A stretch of DNA of 64,000 bases from Mycobacterium sp. 852014-52450_SCH5900713. Its GTDB lineage: Bacteria; Actinomycetota; Actinomycetes; Mycobacteriales; Mycobacteriaceae. The stretch is from contig NZ_LZIL01000034.1 of assembly GCF_001667075.1 (NCBI RefSeq), positions 81,174 through 145,173 on the forward strand. Reading direction: 5' to 3'. How positions within the stretch are numbered: position 1 is the stretch's first letter; every line of letters begins with the position of its first letter. Shown in pieces: positions 43,485-52,241 of this stretch. Position numbers and translations under genes: made by a program. The notes under the pieces are model-generated. The model did no database searches. It saw only the letters and a program-made list of their open reading frames with translations, and was not told where the DNA came from.

Positions 43485-44629
43485 CGGCGCGTCACAGCAA
43501 GCACGTCCGTGAGCACCCGCCGGGCGATCTCGAGTTCGGCGGAATCCAGTGACGCGCGCGCGGTCAGCCGCAGCCGGGAGGTCCCGGCCGGCACGGTCGG
43601 GGGCCGGAAGCAGCCCACCTTCACGCCGGCGTCCAGGCAGGCGGTCGCGGCGGCCAGGGCCACCTCCGGGTTCCCCAGGACCACCGACACCACCGCCGAC
43701 TGCGGGATCTCGGGCACGTCGCACACCTCGGCCAGGATCCGGGCGTGCCGCAACACCGCCTCGGGTCGCCACGGTTCGGCCCGCAGCACGCTCAGCGCGG
43801 CCCGCGCGGCGCCGACCGCCGCAGGCGCCAGGCCAGTGTCGAAGATGAACGTGCGTGCCGCGTCGATCAGGTGGGCCCGCACGGCCGCGGGCCCGAGCAC
43901 CACTCCGCCCTGACTGCCCAGCGCCTTGGACAGCGTCGTGGTGAGCACCACGTCGGGGGCGCCCGCCAGCCCGAGCTCGTGCAGCAGCCCGCGCCCTCCC
44001 CCGCGCACGCCCAGGCCGTGGGCCTCGTCGACGATCAGCAGCGCGCGGTGCCGGCGACAGACCTCGTGCAGCTCCCGCAGCGGCGCCAAGGCGCCGTCGG
44101 CGCTGAACACCGACTCGGTGATGACGACGGCGCGCCCCTCGTCGCGTGCGGCGAGGGCGGTCTCCACGGCATCGATGTCGCGATGCGGCGTGACCACCAC
44201 CCGGGACCGCGACAGCCGGCAGGCGTCGACCAGCGAGGCGTGCGAAAGCGCGTCGGACACCAGCAACGCGCCCCGGCCCGACAGGCCGACGACCGCGCCC
44301 AGGTTGGCCGCGTATCCCGACGAGAACAGCAATCCCGATGCGGCGCCGACGTATTCGGCGAGCTCGGACTCGAATTGCTGGTGCAGTTCGGTGTCGCCGG
44401 TGACCAAGCGGGAACCGGTGGAGCCGGCGCCCCACATGCGCAGCGCCGCGACGCCGCCCTCGATCACGTCGGGGTGCTGGGACAGCCCGAGGTAGTCGTT
44501 GGACGCCAAGTCCAGCTCGGTGGCGACGGCGGGCCGCGGCCGCAACGACCGGCGCAGCCCGGCCTCGCGACGCTCACTTTCCACCGCGTCGAGCCAGGCC
44601 AGCGGGGAAGTATCGATCGGTGCCCTCAT
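43481..44629 (-). CDS. bioF: 8-amino-7-oxononanoate synthase
   Basis: BioF joins pimeloyl thioester and alanine in a PLP-dependent decarboxylating condensation. The PLP lysine is in [13 protein letters not shown], with [18 protein letters not shown], the [12 protein letters not shown] histidine and [11 protein letters not shown] in the usual order. The length of 382 residues is normal. It lies 61 bases after bioA and overlaps bioD by four bases. Confidence 0.97.
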   Translation of the reverse strand: MRAPIDTSPLAWLDAVESERREAGLRRSLRPRPAVATELDLASNDYLGLSQHPDVIEGGVAALRMWGAGSTGSRLVTGDTELHQQFESELAEYVGAASGLLFSSGYAANLGAVVGLSGRGALLVSDALSHASLVDACRLSRSRVVVTPHRDIDAVETALAARDEGRAVVITESVFSADGALAPLRELHEVCRRHRALLIVDEAHGLGVRGGGRGLLHELGLAGAPDVVLTTTLSKALGSQGGVVLGPAAVRAHLIDAARTFIFDTGLAPAAVGAARAALSVLRAEPWRPEAVLRHARILAEVCDVPEIPQSAVVSVVLGNPEVALAAATACLDAGVKVGCFRPPTVPAGTSRLRLTARASLDSAELEIARRVLTDVLAVTRR

Positions 44630-44690
44630 CGGGGATCAGCCTAGTGGCGATCGTCAGCGCGGCGAAGCCGGGCGCTCGGGGTCGCCACTG

Positions 44691-45995
44691 CTAGCCGACG
44701 AGGCGCGCGACCTCGACCATCGCCGAGGTTATCTGGGCGATCTCGGCGTCCGAGCAGATGTAGGGCGGCATCGCGTAGACGAGGTTCCGGAACGGGCGCA
44801 GCCAGACGCCCCGATCCATGGCCGCCGGGGTGGCGACGGCCAGGTCGACCGGACCGGCGCACTCGATGACGCCGATCGCGCCGCACACCCGCACGTCGGT
44901 CACGCCCGGCAGCGCCCGGGCGGGTTCGAGCCCGGCCGCCAGGCCGCCGGCTATTTCCTTGACCCGTGCGCGCCAGTCCTGGCCGAGCAGCACCTCGACG
45001 CTGGCCACCGACACCGCGCAGGCCAGCGGATTGGCCATGAAGGTGGGCCCGTGCATGAGCGCGCCGGCCTCGCCGGTGCTGATGGTGTGCGCGATGTCGG
45101 TGCTGCACAGGGTGGCCGCCAGGGTGACGTACCCGCCGGTCAACGCCTTGCCGACGCACATGATGTCGGGGCTCACCCCGGCGTGGTCGGCGGCGAACAG
45201 CTCGCCGGTGCGGCCGAAGCCGGTGGCGATCTCGTCGAAGATCAACAGCACGTCGTGCCGCCGGCACAGCTCGCGGAGGTCGCGCAGGTAGCGGGGGTCG
45301 TGGAAGCGCATCCCACCCGCGCCCTGCACCACCGGCTCGACGATGACGGCCGCCAGTTCCCCGGCGTGCCGGGCGAGTTGCTGCTCGAACGCCGCGCTGT
45401 AGCCGGCGTCGTAGTCGCGCGGCACCTGCGGGGCGAACACCTGGCGGGCCAGGATGTCGGTCCACAGCGAGTGCATGCCGCCGTCGGGGTCGCAGACGCT
45501 CATCGGCGTGAAGGTGTCCCCGTGGTAGCCGCCCCGCCACGTCATCAGCCGGTGCTTGCCGGGCCGGCCGCGGCTGCGCCAGTACTGCAGCGCCATCTTG
45601 ACGGCTACCTCGACGGACACCGAGCCGGAGTCGCTGAAGAAAACGGTGTCGAGCCCCGCCGGGGTGATGTCCACCAGCAGCTGCGCCAGCCGGGCGGCCG
45701 GTTCGTGGGTGAGCCCGCCGAACATGACATGGTTCATCACGCCCAGCTGCCTGGTCAGCGCCGCGTCCAGGACGGGGTGGCCGTGCCCGTGGATCGCGGT
45801 CCACCAGGAACTCATCGCGTCCAGCGCCTGGATGGGCCGGCCGTCACGGATCAGGGTCAGCCAGGCGCCGCGCGCCGCCACGGCCACCACCGGCGCGACC
45901 GCCTCGCCGCCGATGGTGCTGTACGGGTGCCACAGATGCGCGGCGTCGATCGCGCTGATCTGCTCGGGCGTCAACCCGGCCCTCGCCGCAGGCAT
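44691..45995 (-). CDS. bioA: adenosylmethionine-8-amino-7-oxononanoate aminotransferase
   Basis: BioA transfers an amino group from S-adenosylmethionine to KAPA. The PLP lysine is in CVGKALTGG, and [33 protein letters not shown], the [10 protein letters not shown] segment and [11 protein letters not shown] are intact. I chose ATG at 45995 (434 residues) because it matches the N-terminus of M. tuberculosis BioA; an ATG at 46049 would add an unsupported 18 residues. It heads bioA-bioF-bioD and is divergent from a small membrane-protein gene. Confidence 0.97.
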   Translation of the reverse strand: MPAARAGLTPEQISAIDAAHLWHPYSTIGGEAVAPVVAVAARGAWLTLIRDGRPIQALDAMSSWWTAIHGHGHPVLDAALTRQLGVMNHVMFGGLTHEPAARLAQLLVDITPAGLDTVFFSDSGSVSVEVAVKMALQYWRSRGRPGKHRLMTWRGGYHGDTFTPMSVCDPDGGMHSLWTDILARQVFAPQVPRDYDAGYSAAFEQQLARHAGELAAVIVEPVVQGAGGMRFHDPRYLRDLRELCRRHDVLLIFDEIATGFGRTGELFAADHAGVSPDIMCVGKALTGGYVTLAATLCSTDIAHTISTGEAGALMHGPTFMANPLACAVSVASVEVLLGQDWRARVKEIAGGLAAGLEPARALPGVTDVRVCGAIGVIECAGPVDLAVATPAAMDRGVWLRPFRNLVYAMPPYICSDAEIAQITSAMVEVARLVG

Positions 45996-46057
45996 AGTGA
46001 TCGAGGGTAAAGCAGCCGAGTCGCACAAAGTCCGCCCATCGGGGAGCATGGGATCCG

Positions 46058-46510
46058 ATGGCCACGCCGCAATCGCCCGGTAACCCCGCCGCGGGCGCGT
46101 CTCCGACCGCGAAAGCCAATTCCCCGCTGGTCGACTACGACGACGAAGCGCCGCGGGTCATTCGCGTGCGGCTGGCCCCGTGGGACGTCGTTTCCACCGT
46201 CGCGCTGCTGGTGGTCCTCGTCGTCCTGGCCACCGCGACGACCTGGCCGGACCGCCTCTTCGGCTTCCTCGAGCACGTGTGCGCCGACGAGACCTGCGGG
46301 CCGGTGCCCTTCGGCATCGACTACTACATCCGTCCGGTGGTGTGGGGCGGTATCGGCGCGGCGATCGCCGCAGCGGTCGTCGGCCCCCTCGTTTCCATGC
46401 TGAAGGGCTGGTACATGTCCTTCTGGCCGGTTCTGGCCCTCACGCTGGTCATGGTCAGCTCGGTCGTCGGCTCCCTGTTGACCACCTTCAGCGAACGCTA
46501 TTGGCTCTAG
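46058..46510 (+). CDS. small membrane protein, Rv1567c-like
   Basis: This 150-residue protein has a disordered N-terminal 30 residues rich in Ala, Pro and Ser, then three hydrophobic helices at about 42-62, 93-113 and 120-142. Two cysteines (HVCADETCG) sit in the loop after the first helix and may form a disulfide outside the membrane. No family function is known to me. It lies between bioA, divergent by 62 bases, and ripD. Confidence 0.75.
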   Translation: MATPQSPGNPAAGASPTAKANSPLVDYDDEAPRVIRVRLAPWDVVSTVALLVVLVVLATATTWPDRLFGFLEHVCADETCGPVPFGIDYYIRPVVWGGIGAAIAAAVVGPLVSMLKGWYMSFWPVLALTLVMVSSVVGSLLTTFSERYWL

Positions 46511-46833
46511 GCGCACCGCCGCCGCGGTTGGTCCACATGGGCCCGACTGAGACCGAAATCACAACTGCGCATACGGGATTCGTGCCGCGCAGTCACCGTC
46601 CGGTCACGGTACGACAAATAATCCCGCCGGGGCCTGGCGGCTAACACCTTCTGTTGTCAGAGTGGTTGCAGTGACTGATGTGAAAACGGGGGTGTCGTGC
46701 CCGCTGTCACATCCGCAAGTGTCATGCGGCGGCGCCGGCCCCAACGTCGGGGTCCTCGCCCAGGGCATGGATCGGCGGCGGACGCGTGAAGTCACCGCGC
46801 TGAAGCCACTGAGCGCCGGAGAGGCCAAGAACA
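46511..46833 (+). other. long leader/intergenic region before ripD with 12-base repeats
   Basis: This 323-base stretch carries no convincing gene. An AT-richer segment (ACAAATAATCC at about 46613) may hold a promoter. At 46693-46704 and 46705-46716 lie tandem 12-base imperfect repeats, TGTCGTGCCCGC and TGTCACATCCGC, with a third TGTCATGCGGC at 46720-46730. A small CCCC/GGGG stem follows at 46739-46752. I looked for the c-di-AMP (ydaO) riboswitch that precedes some actinobacterial wall-hydrolase genes and could not recognise it. Confidence 0.5.
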
Positions 46834-47763
46834 ATGAAACGCATCTACGCCATCGCGATCGGTCTGGCGATGCTGGCGGCCCCGCTGGCCGCCCCCGCGG
46901 TCGCATCCGCCGACCCGGGCGTCCGGCCGATGGACTACCAGCAGGCCACCGACGTGGTGATCGCGCGCGGGCTGTCGCAGCGCGGCGTGCCGTTCTCCTG
47001 GGCCGGCGGGGGCATCAACGGTCCCACCCGCGGCACCGGTTCGGGCATCAACACCGTCGGGTTCGACGCCTCGGGCCTGATGCAATACGCCTACGCCGGC
47101 GCGGGCATCAAGCTGCCGCGTTCGTCCGGGGCGATGTACAAGGTCGGTCAGAAGGTGCTGCCGCAGCAGGCGCAAAAGGGTGACCTGATCTTCTACGGAC
47201 CCGAAGGCACGCAGAGCGTCGCGATGTACCTGGGGAACAACCAGATGCTCGAGGTGGGCGACGTCGTCCAGGTTTCGCCGGTGCGAGCCAACGGCATGGC
47301 TCCCTACCTGGTCCGGGTCCTCGGGGTCCAGCCGGCGCCGGCCCAGCAACTGCCTCAGCAGGTGCCGACGCAGGCGCCGGCGCAGCAAGCCCCGCTGCAG
47401 CAGCCCCCGGTGCAGCAACTGCCCGCGCAGCAAGCGCCGGCGCAAGCCCCATCGCAGCAGGCCCCGCTACAGCAACTGCCCGCCCAGCAGCAGGCCCCGC
47501 TGCCGCAGGCTCCGGCCCAGCCGGGACCGGTGCAGCCGGCGCCGGTGCAGCAAGCGCCGGTGCAGCAAGCGCCGTTGCAGCAGCAGTCCGCGCTGGCCCC
47601 GGTGCAGCAAGCGCCGCGGCAGCAACTCCCGGCGCAACAGGCCCCGCTGGCCCCGCTCCCGCAGCTGCCGACGCAGCAAGTGCCGCCGCAACAGGCCCCC
47701 GTGCAGCTGTTGCCGCCCCAGCAATCGCCGTTCCTGCCCCCGGCCGCAGGCCCCGCCCGGTAA
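46834..47763 (+). CDS. ripD: non-catalytic NlpC/P60 peptidoglycan-binding protein RipD
   Basis: A signal peptide ends at ASA-DP (residue 27). Residues 35-165 form an NlpC/P60 domain, but the catalytic cysteine of DCSG is alanine (DASG, A79) and the usual histidine before VGIYLG is serine (S128 in QSVAMYLG). These are the substitutions described for M. tuberculosis RipD, which binds peptidoglycan without cutting it. Residues 166-309 are a Pro/Gln/Ala repeat tail, clearly longer than I recall for the 230-residue M. tuberculosis protein. GGAGAGG precedes the ATG. An intrinsic terminator follows. Confidence 0.93.
   Translation: MKRIYAIAIGLAMLAAPLAAPAVASADPGVRPMDYQQATDVVIARGLSQRGVPFSWAGGGINGPTRGTGSGINTVGFDASGLMQYAYAGAGIKLPRSSGAMYKVGQKVLPQQAQKGDLIFYGPEGTQSVAMYLGNNQMLEVGDVVQVSPVRANGMAPYLVRVLGVQPAPAQQLPQQVPTQAPAQQAPLQQPPVQQLPAQQAPAQAPSQQAPLQQLPAQQQAPLPQAPAQPGPVQPAPVQQAPVQQAPLQQQSALAPVQQAPRQQLPAQQAPLAPLPQLPTQQVPPQQAPVQLLPPQQSPFLPPAAGPAR
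47335..47757 (+). repeat. Pro/Gln/Ala coding repeat in ripD tail
   Basis: About 140 codons consist of imperfect 4-7-residue repeats such as QQAPVQ, QQLPAQ and QQAPLQ, with CAG/CAA, GCG/GCC and CCG/CCC codons. The repeat number probably varies between strains, and the region is expected to be extended and wall-spanning. Confidence 0.8.
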
Positions 47764-47792
47764 TTTCCCGGGGCTTGCGGGACTATCGACCG

Positions 47793-47830
47793 CCGCCACC
47801 TGCTCCTAAACGGGAGCGGGTGGCGGTTTT
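47793..47830 (+). terminator. intrinsic terminator after ripD
   Basis: CCGCCACC (47793-47800) pairs with GGTGGCGG (47819-47826), and GCTCC (47802-47806) with GGAGC (47813-47817), giving a long stem with a short loop and a following TTTT. It lies 30 bases after the ripD stop and 20 before the next gene start, one of the few clear T-tailed terminators in the window. Confidence 0.85.
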
Positions 47831-47850
47831 CGGTAAATTAGCGGTCGATC

Positions 47851-50001
47851 ATGTCGACCCTGTCCACGCCTCCCCTGCCGATCGCGACCGAGGAAACGGT
47901 CGCTACGGGAACGCGTAACGCGGGGTTCTACCGCTACGACCTCGACGGGTTGCGGGGTATCGCGATCGCGCTGGTCGCCGTGTTCCATGTCTGGTTCGGC
48001 CGCGTCTCGGGCGGGGTCGACGTGTTCTTGGCGCTGTCCGGATTCTTCTTCGGCGGCAAAATCATTCGCGCGGCGCTCAATCCCGCCGTCACCCTGTCGC
48101 CGGTTGCCGAGGTGATCCGGCTGGTCCGCCGGCTGGTCCCCGCTCTGGTCGTGGTGCTGGCCGGGTGCGCGGTGCTGACCATCCTGGTGCAACCGGAGAC
48201 CCGCTGGGAGACCTTCGCCGACCAAAGCCTCGCCAGCCTCGGCTACTACCAGAACTGGGAGCTGGCCAACACCGCGTCGGACTACCTGCGGGCGGGCGAA
48301 GCCGTCAGCCCCTTGCAGCACATCTGGTCCATGTCGGTGCAGGGTCAGTTCTACGTCGGCTTCCTGCTGTTGATCGCCGGCTGCGCCTTCTTCTTCCGGC
48401 GTCCGTTGGGCGCCCACCTGCGCACCCTGTTCCTGGTGCTGTTGACGGCGCTGACGGTGGCGTCGTTCGTGTACGCGATCGTGGCGCATCAGGACGACCA
48501 GGCCGCCGCCTACTACAACAGCTTCGGGCGGGCCTGGGAATTGCTACTCGGGGCGCTGGTCGGCGCGGTGGTTCCGGCCATCCGCTGGCCGATGTGGTTG
48601 CGGACGGTGTTGGCCACCGTCGCGCTGGCGGCGATCGTGTCCTGCGGCGCCCTGATCGACGGCGTGAAGGAGTTTCCCGGACCGTGGGCCCTGGTGCCCG
48701 TCGGGGCCACCATGCTGATGATCCTGGCCGGGGCGAACCTGCAGCGTCATCCCGGGGACCGGCTGCCGCTGCCGAATCGCCTGCTGGCGGCCGGGCCGCT
48801 CGTCGCGTTGGGCGCGATGGCGTATTCGCTCTACCTGTGGCACTGGCCGCTGCTGATCTTCTGGCTGTCCTTCACCGGGCACAAGCACGCCAACTTCGTC
48901 GAAGGCACGACCGTGCTGCTGGTGTCGGGCCTGCTCGCCTACCTGACCACCCGGCTCGTCGAGGACCCACTGCGCTACCGCGCCTCCGGGAAATCACCGG
49001 CGCCCGCACCCGCGTGGCTGGCGCGCCTGCCCAGGCCCACGATGGCGCTGGGAACCGCGATCGTGCTGCTCGGCGTGACGCTGACCGCGACGTCGTTCAC
49101 GTGGCGCCAGCACGTCACCGTCCTGCGCGCCGCGGGCAAGGAGCTCAGCGTGCTCAACCCGCAGGACTATCCGGGCGCGCGCGCCCTGACCGAACGCGTG
49201 CGGGTGCCGGCGTTGCCGATGCGGCCCAGCGTGCTGGAGGTCAAGGAAGACCTGCCGTCCTCCACCCGCGACGGTTGCATCAGCGACTTCGTCAACCCGG
49301 CGGTGGTCGTTTGCACCTACGGCGACGTGGCCGCCGACCGCACCATCGCACTGGCGGGTGGGTCCCACGCCGAACACTGGCTGCCCGCGCTGAGCCTGCT
49401 CGGCCAGCTGCACCACTTCAAGGTGGTGACGTACCTCAAGATGGGCTGTCCGTTGTCCACCGAGGAAGTCCCGTTGATCATGGGCAACAACGCCGCCTAC
49501 CCGCAGTGCCGGGAGTGGGTGGAACAGACGATGACCATGGTCATTGCCGACCATCCCGACTACGTGTTCACCACGACCACCCGGCCGTGGAACATCAAGC
49601 CCGGCGACGTGATGCCCGCGACCTACATCGGAATCTGGCAGAGGTTCTCCGACAACAACATTCCGATCCTCGGCATGCGGGACACCCCGTGGCTGGTGAA
49701 GAACGGCCAGCCGTTCGACCCGGCGGATTGCCTCGCCAAAAAGAACGGCAACCCCCAGTCGTGCGCGATCAAGCGTTCCGACGTGTTGTCCGACCGCAAT
49801 CAAACCCTCGACTTCGTCACCCAGTTCCCGCAGCTGAAGGTGCTCGACATGTCCGACGCGATCTGTCGTGCCGACGTGTGCCGCCCGGTCGAGGGAAACG
49901 TGCTGATCTACCACGGCGCCCACCACCTCACCCCCACTTACGTGCGGACCATGGCAGGGGAATTGGGCCGCCAGATAGCTGCCGGCACCGGTTGGTGGTG
50001 A
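47851..50001 (+). CDS. AT3/SGNH two-domain membrane acyltransferase
   Basis: The first 420 residues form an acyltransferase-3 membrane domain with about ten helices; the conserved histidine lies in VAVFHVWFG, followed by SGGVDVFLALSGFF. The last 250 residues form an extracytoplasmic SGNH-type domain with the serine in LAGGSHAEHW and the aspartate/histidine region in YHGAHHLTPTY. Such OatA-like proteins O-acylate cell-envelope sugars; the target is not known. It corresponds to Rv1565c (about 729 residues; here 716). It precedes the trehalose operon on the same strand. Confidence 0.9.
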   Translation: MSTLSTPPLPIATEETVATGTRNAGFYRYDLDGLRGIAIALVAVFHVWFGRVSGGVDVFLALSGFFFGGKIIRAALNPAVTLSPVAEVIRLVRRLVPALVVVLAGCAVLTILVQPETRWETFADQSLASLGYYQNWELANTASDYLRAGEAVSPLQHIWSMSVQGQFYVGFLLLIAGCAFFFRRPLGAHLRTLFLVLLTALTVASFVYAIVAHQDDQAAAYYNSFGRAWELLLGALVGAVVPAIRWPMWLRTVLATVALAAIVSCGALIDGVKEFPGPWALVPVGATMLMILAGANLQRHPGDRLPLPNRLLAAGPLVALGAMAYSLYLWHWPLLIFWLSFTGHKHANFVEGTTVLLVSGLLAYLTTRLVEDPLRYRASGKSPAPAPAWLARLPRPTMALGTAIVLLGVTLTATSFTWRQHVTVLRAAGKELSVLNPQDYPGARALTERVRVPALPMRPSVLEVKEDLPSSTRDGCISDFVNPAVVVCTYGDVAADRTIALAGGSHAEHWLPALSLLGQLHHFKVVTYLKMGCPLSTEEVPLIMGNNAAYPQCREWVEQTMTMVIADHPDYVFTTTTRPWNIKPGDVMPATYIGIWQRFSDNNIPILGMRDTPWLVKNGQPFDPADCLAKKNGNPQSCAIKRSDVLSDRNQTLDFVTQFPQLKVLDMSDAICRADVCRPVEGNVLIYHGAHHLTPTYVRTMAGELGRQIAAGTGWW

Positions 50002-50039
50002 CGCGCCCCGACACCGCCGAGCGCGGATAAGGTCAGAAG

Positions 50040-52238
50040 GTGCCGACCGACAAATACGCTTCAGAAACAGGCGTTACTGGTAACCATCAGCCGAAACTGG
50101 CCACCGTGTGGCCGGGGACCCCCTATCCGCTCGGAGCTTCCTATGACGGCGCGGGGACCAACTTCTCGTTGTTCTCCGAGATAGCCGAGAAGGTCGAGTT
50201 GTGTCTGATCGACCATGCCGGAGCGGAGTCGCGGATCGCCCTCGACGAGGTTGACGGCTTTGTCTGGCATGCCTATCTGCCGAACATCACCCCGGGCCAG
50301 CGCTACGGCTTCCGGGTGTACGGGCCCTTCGATCCGTCGGCCGGCCATCGGTGCGACCCGAGCAAGCTGCTGCTCGACCCGTACGGCAAGGCCTTCCACG
50401 GCGACTTCACCTTCGGCCAGGCGCTGTTCTCCTACGACCTGAATGCGGTCCACCTCGACGATCCCAACGCCGATGACGCCGACCCCGGGACTCCCCCGAT
50501 GGTCGACTCGCTGGGCCACACCATGACCAGCGTGGTGAGCAATCCCTTCTTCGACTGGGGCTCCGACCGGTCGCCGCTCACCCCCTACCACGAAACGGTG
50601 ATCTACGAGGCCCACGTGAAGGGCATGACGCAGACCCACCCCGGCATCCCCGAGGAACTTCGCGGCACCTACGCCGGCCTGGCCCACCCCCTGGTCATCG
50701 ATCACCTCAAGTCGCTCAACGTCACCGCGCTGGAGCTCATGCCGGTGCACCAGTTCATGCACGACTCGCGGCTGCTGGACCTGGGCTTGCGAAACTACTG
50801 GGGCTACAACACTTTCGGGTATTTCGCGCCGCACAACCAGTACGCGTCCAACCGCAACTCCAGCGTCGCGGAGTTCAAATCCATGGTGCGCAGCTTCCAC
50901 GAAGCCAACATCGAGGTCATCCTCGACGTGGTGTACAACCACACCGCCGAGGGCAACCACCTGGGGCCGACCATCAACTTCCGCGGCATCGACAACGCGG
51001 CGTACTACCGGCTCGTGGACACGGACCTGCGGTTGTACAAGGACTACACCGGCACCGGCAACAGCCTCAACCCGCGCCACCCGCACGTGCTGCAACTCAT
51101 CATGGATTCGCTGCGCTACTGGGTGACCGAGATGCACGTCGACGGCTTCCGCTTCGATCTGGCCGCCACACTCGCACGCGAGCTGCACGACGTCGACCGA
51201 TTGAGCGCGTTCTTCGATTTGGTGCAGCAGGATCCGATCGTCAGCCAGGTCAAATTGATCGCCGAACCGTGGGACGTCGGCGAGGGCGGCTATCAGGTGG
51301 GAAATTTCCCGGGTTTGTGGACCGAGTGGAACGGGAAGTATCGCGATACTGTGCGTGACTACTGGCGGGGCGAGCCCGCAACCCTTGGCGAGTTCGCGTC
51401 CCGGCTGACCGGGTCGTCGGACCTGTATGAGGCGACCGGCCGGCGCCCCAGCGCCAGCATCAACTTCGTCACCGCCCACGACGGGTTCACGCTCAACGAC
51501 CTGGTGTCCTACAACGAAAAGCACAACCTGGCCAACGGCGAAGACAACCGGGACGGGGAGAGCCACAACCGCTCGTGGAACTGCGGCGTCGAGGGACCCA
51601 CCGACGACCCGGAGATCATGGAGCTGCGCTGCCGCCAGATGCGCAACTTCTGGGCGACCCTGATGCTCAGCCAGGGCACGCCGATGATCGCCCACGGCGA
51701 CGAGCTGGGCCGCACGCAGGACGGCAACAACAACGTGTACTGCCAGGACTCTGAATTGTCTTGGATGGATTGGTCGTTGGCGGACAAGAATTCGGACCTG
51801 CTGGCGTTCGCGCGCAAGGTGACCACGCTGCGCAAGCACCATCCGGTGTTCCGCCGCCGCCGGTTCTTCGAAGGTGAGCCGATCCGAACCGGCGAGGAAG
51901 TGCGTGACATCGCCTGGCTGAATCCGAGCAGCCGCGAAATGACGCACGAGGATTGGGGCGAGAGCATTCACAAGTGTGTGGCGGTGTTCCTCAATGGTGA
52001 GGCCATCACGGCACCCAACGCACGCGGTGAACGGGTCGTCGATGACTCATTCCTGTTGTGCTTCAACGCCGGCGAAGAACCCGTGGAGTTCGTGATGCCG
52101 AACGACGACTATGCGCAGGAGTGGACCGTGGAACTGGACACCAACCATCCGGGCGGTGACGCCGACCAGCTGGTGAAGGCCGAAGAGAAAGTCTCGCTGC
52201 CCGGACGCTCGCTTCTGGTATTACGTAAGACCTTCTGA
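50040..52238 (+). CDS. treX: glycogen debranching enzyme TreX/GlgX
   Basis: TreX removes alpha-1,6 branches from glycogen, supplying linear chains to TreY and TreZ. The 732-residue GH13 enzyme has an N-terminal CBM48 domain (GASYDGAGTNFSLFS) and the four catalytic regions: VVYNHTAEG, GFRFDLAAT with the nucleophile aspartate, LIAEPWDVG with the acid glutamate and FVTAHDGFT with the third acid. Start is GTG at 50040. It is the first gene of treX-treY-treZ. Confidence 0.97.
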   Translation: MPTDKYASETGVTGNHQPKLATVWPGTPYPLGASYDGAGTNFSLFSEIAEKVELCLIDHAGAESRIALDEVDGFVWHAYLPNITPGQRYGFRVYGPFDPSAGHRCDPSKLLLDPYGKAFHGDFTFGQALFSYDLNAVHLDDPNADDADPGTPPMVDSLGHTMTSVVSNPFFDWGSDRSPLTPYHETVIYEAHVKGMTQTHPGIPEELRGTYAGLAHPLVIDHLKSLNVTALELMPVHQFMHDSRLLDLGLRNYWGYNTFGYFAPHNQYASNRNSSVAEFKSMVRSFHEANIEVILDVVYNHTAEGNHLGPTINFRGIDNAAYYRLVDTDLRLYKDYTGTGNSLNPRHPHVLQLIMDSLRYWVTEMHVDGFRFDLAATLARELHDVDRLSAFFDLVQQDPIVSQVKLIAEPWDVGEGGYQVGNFPGLWTEWNGKYRDTVRDYWRGEPATLGEFASRLTGSSDLYEATGRRPSASINFVTAHDGFTLNDLVSYNEKHNLANGEDNRDGESHNRSWNCGVEGPTDDPEIMELRCRQMRNFWATLMLSQGTPMIAHGDELGRTQDGNNNVYCQDSELSWMDWSLADKNSDLLAFARKVTTLRKHHPVFRRRRFFEGEPIRTGEEVRDIAWLNPSSREMTHEDWGESIHKCVAVFLNGEAITAPNARGERVVDDSFLLCFNAGEEPVEFVMPNDDYAQEWTVELDTNHPGGDADQLVKAEEKVSLPGRSLLVLRKTF

Positions 52239-52241
52239 CGC

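Noticed and set aside
46511..46833. c-di-AMP (ydaO) riboswitch before ripD
   Set aside because: I looked for its conserved core and could not find it; only short repeats are visible.
50061..51971. 636-codon minus-strand frame opposite treX
   Set aside because: Antisense shadow of treX without recognisable domains or start signals.
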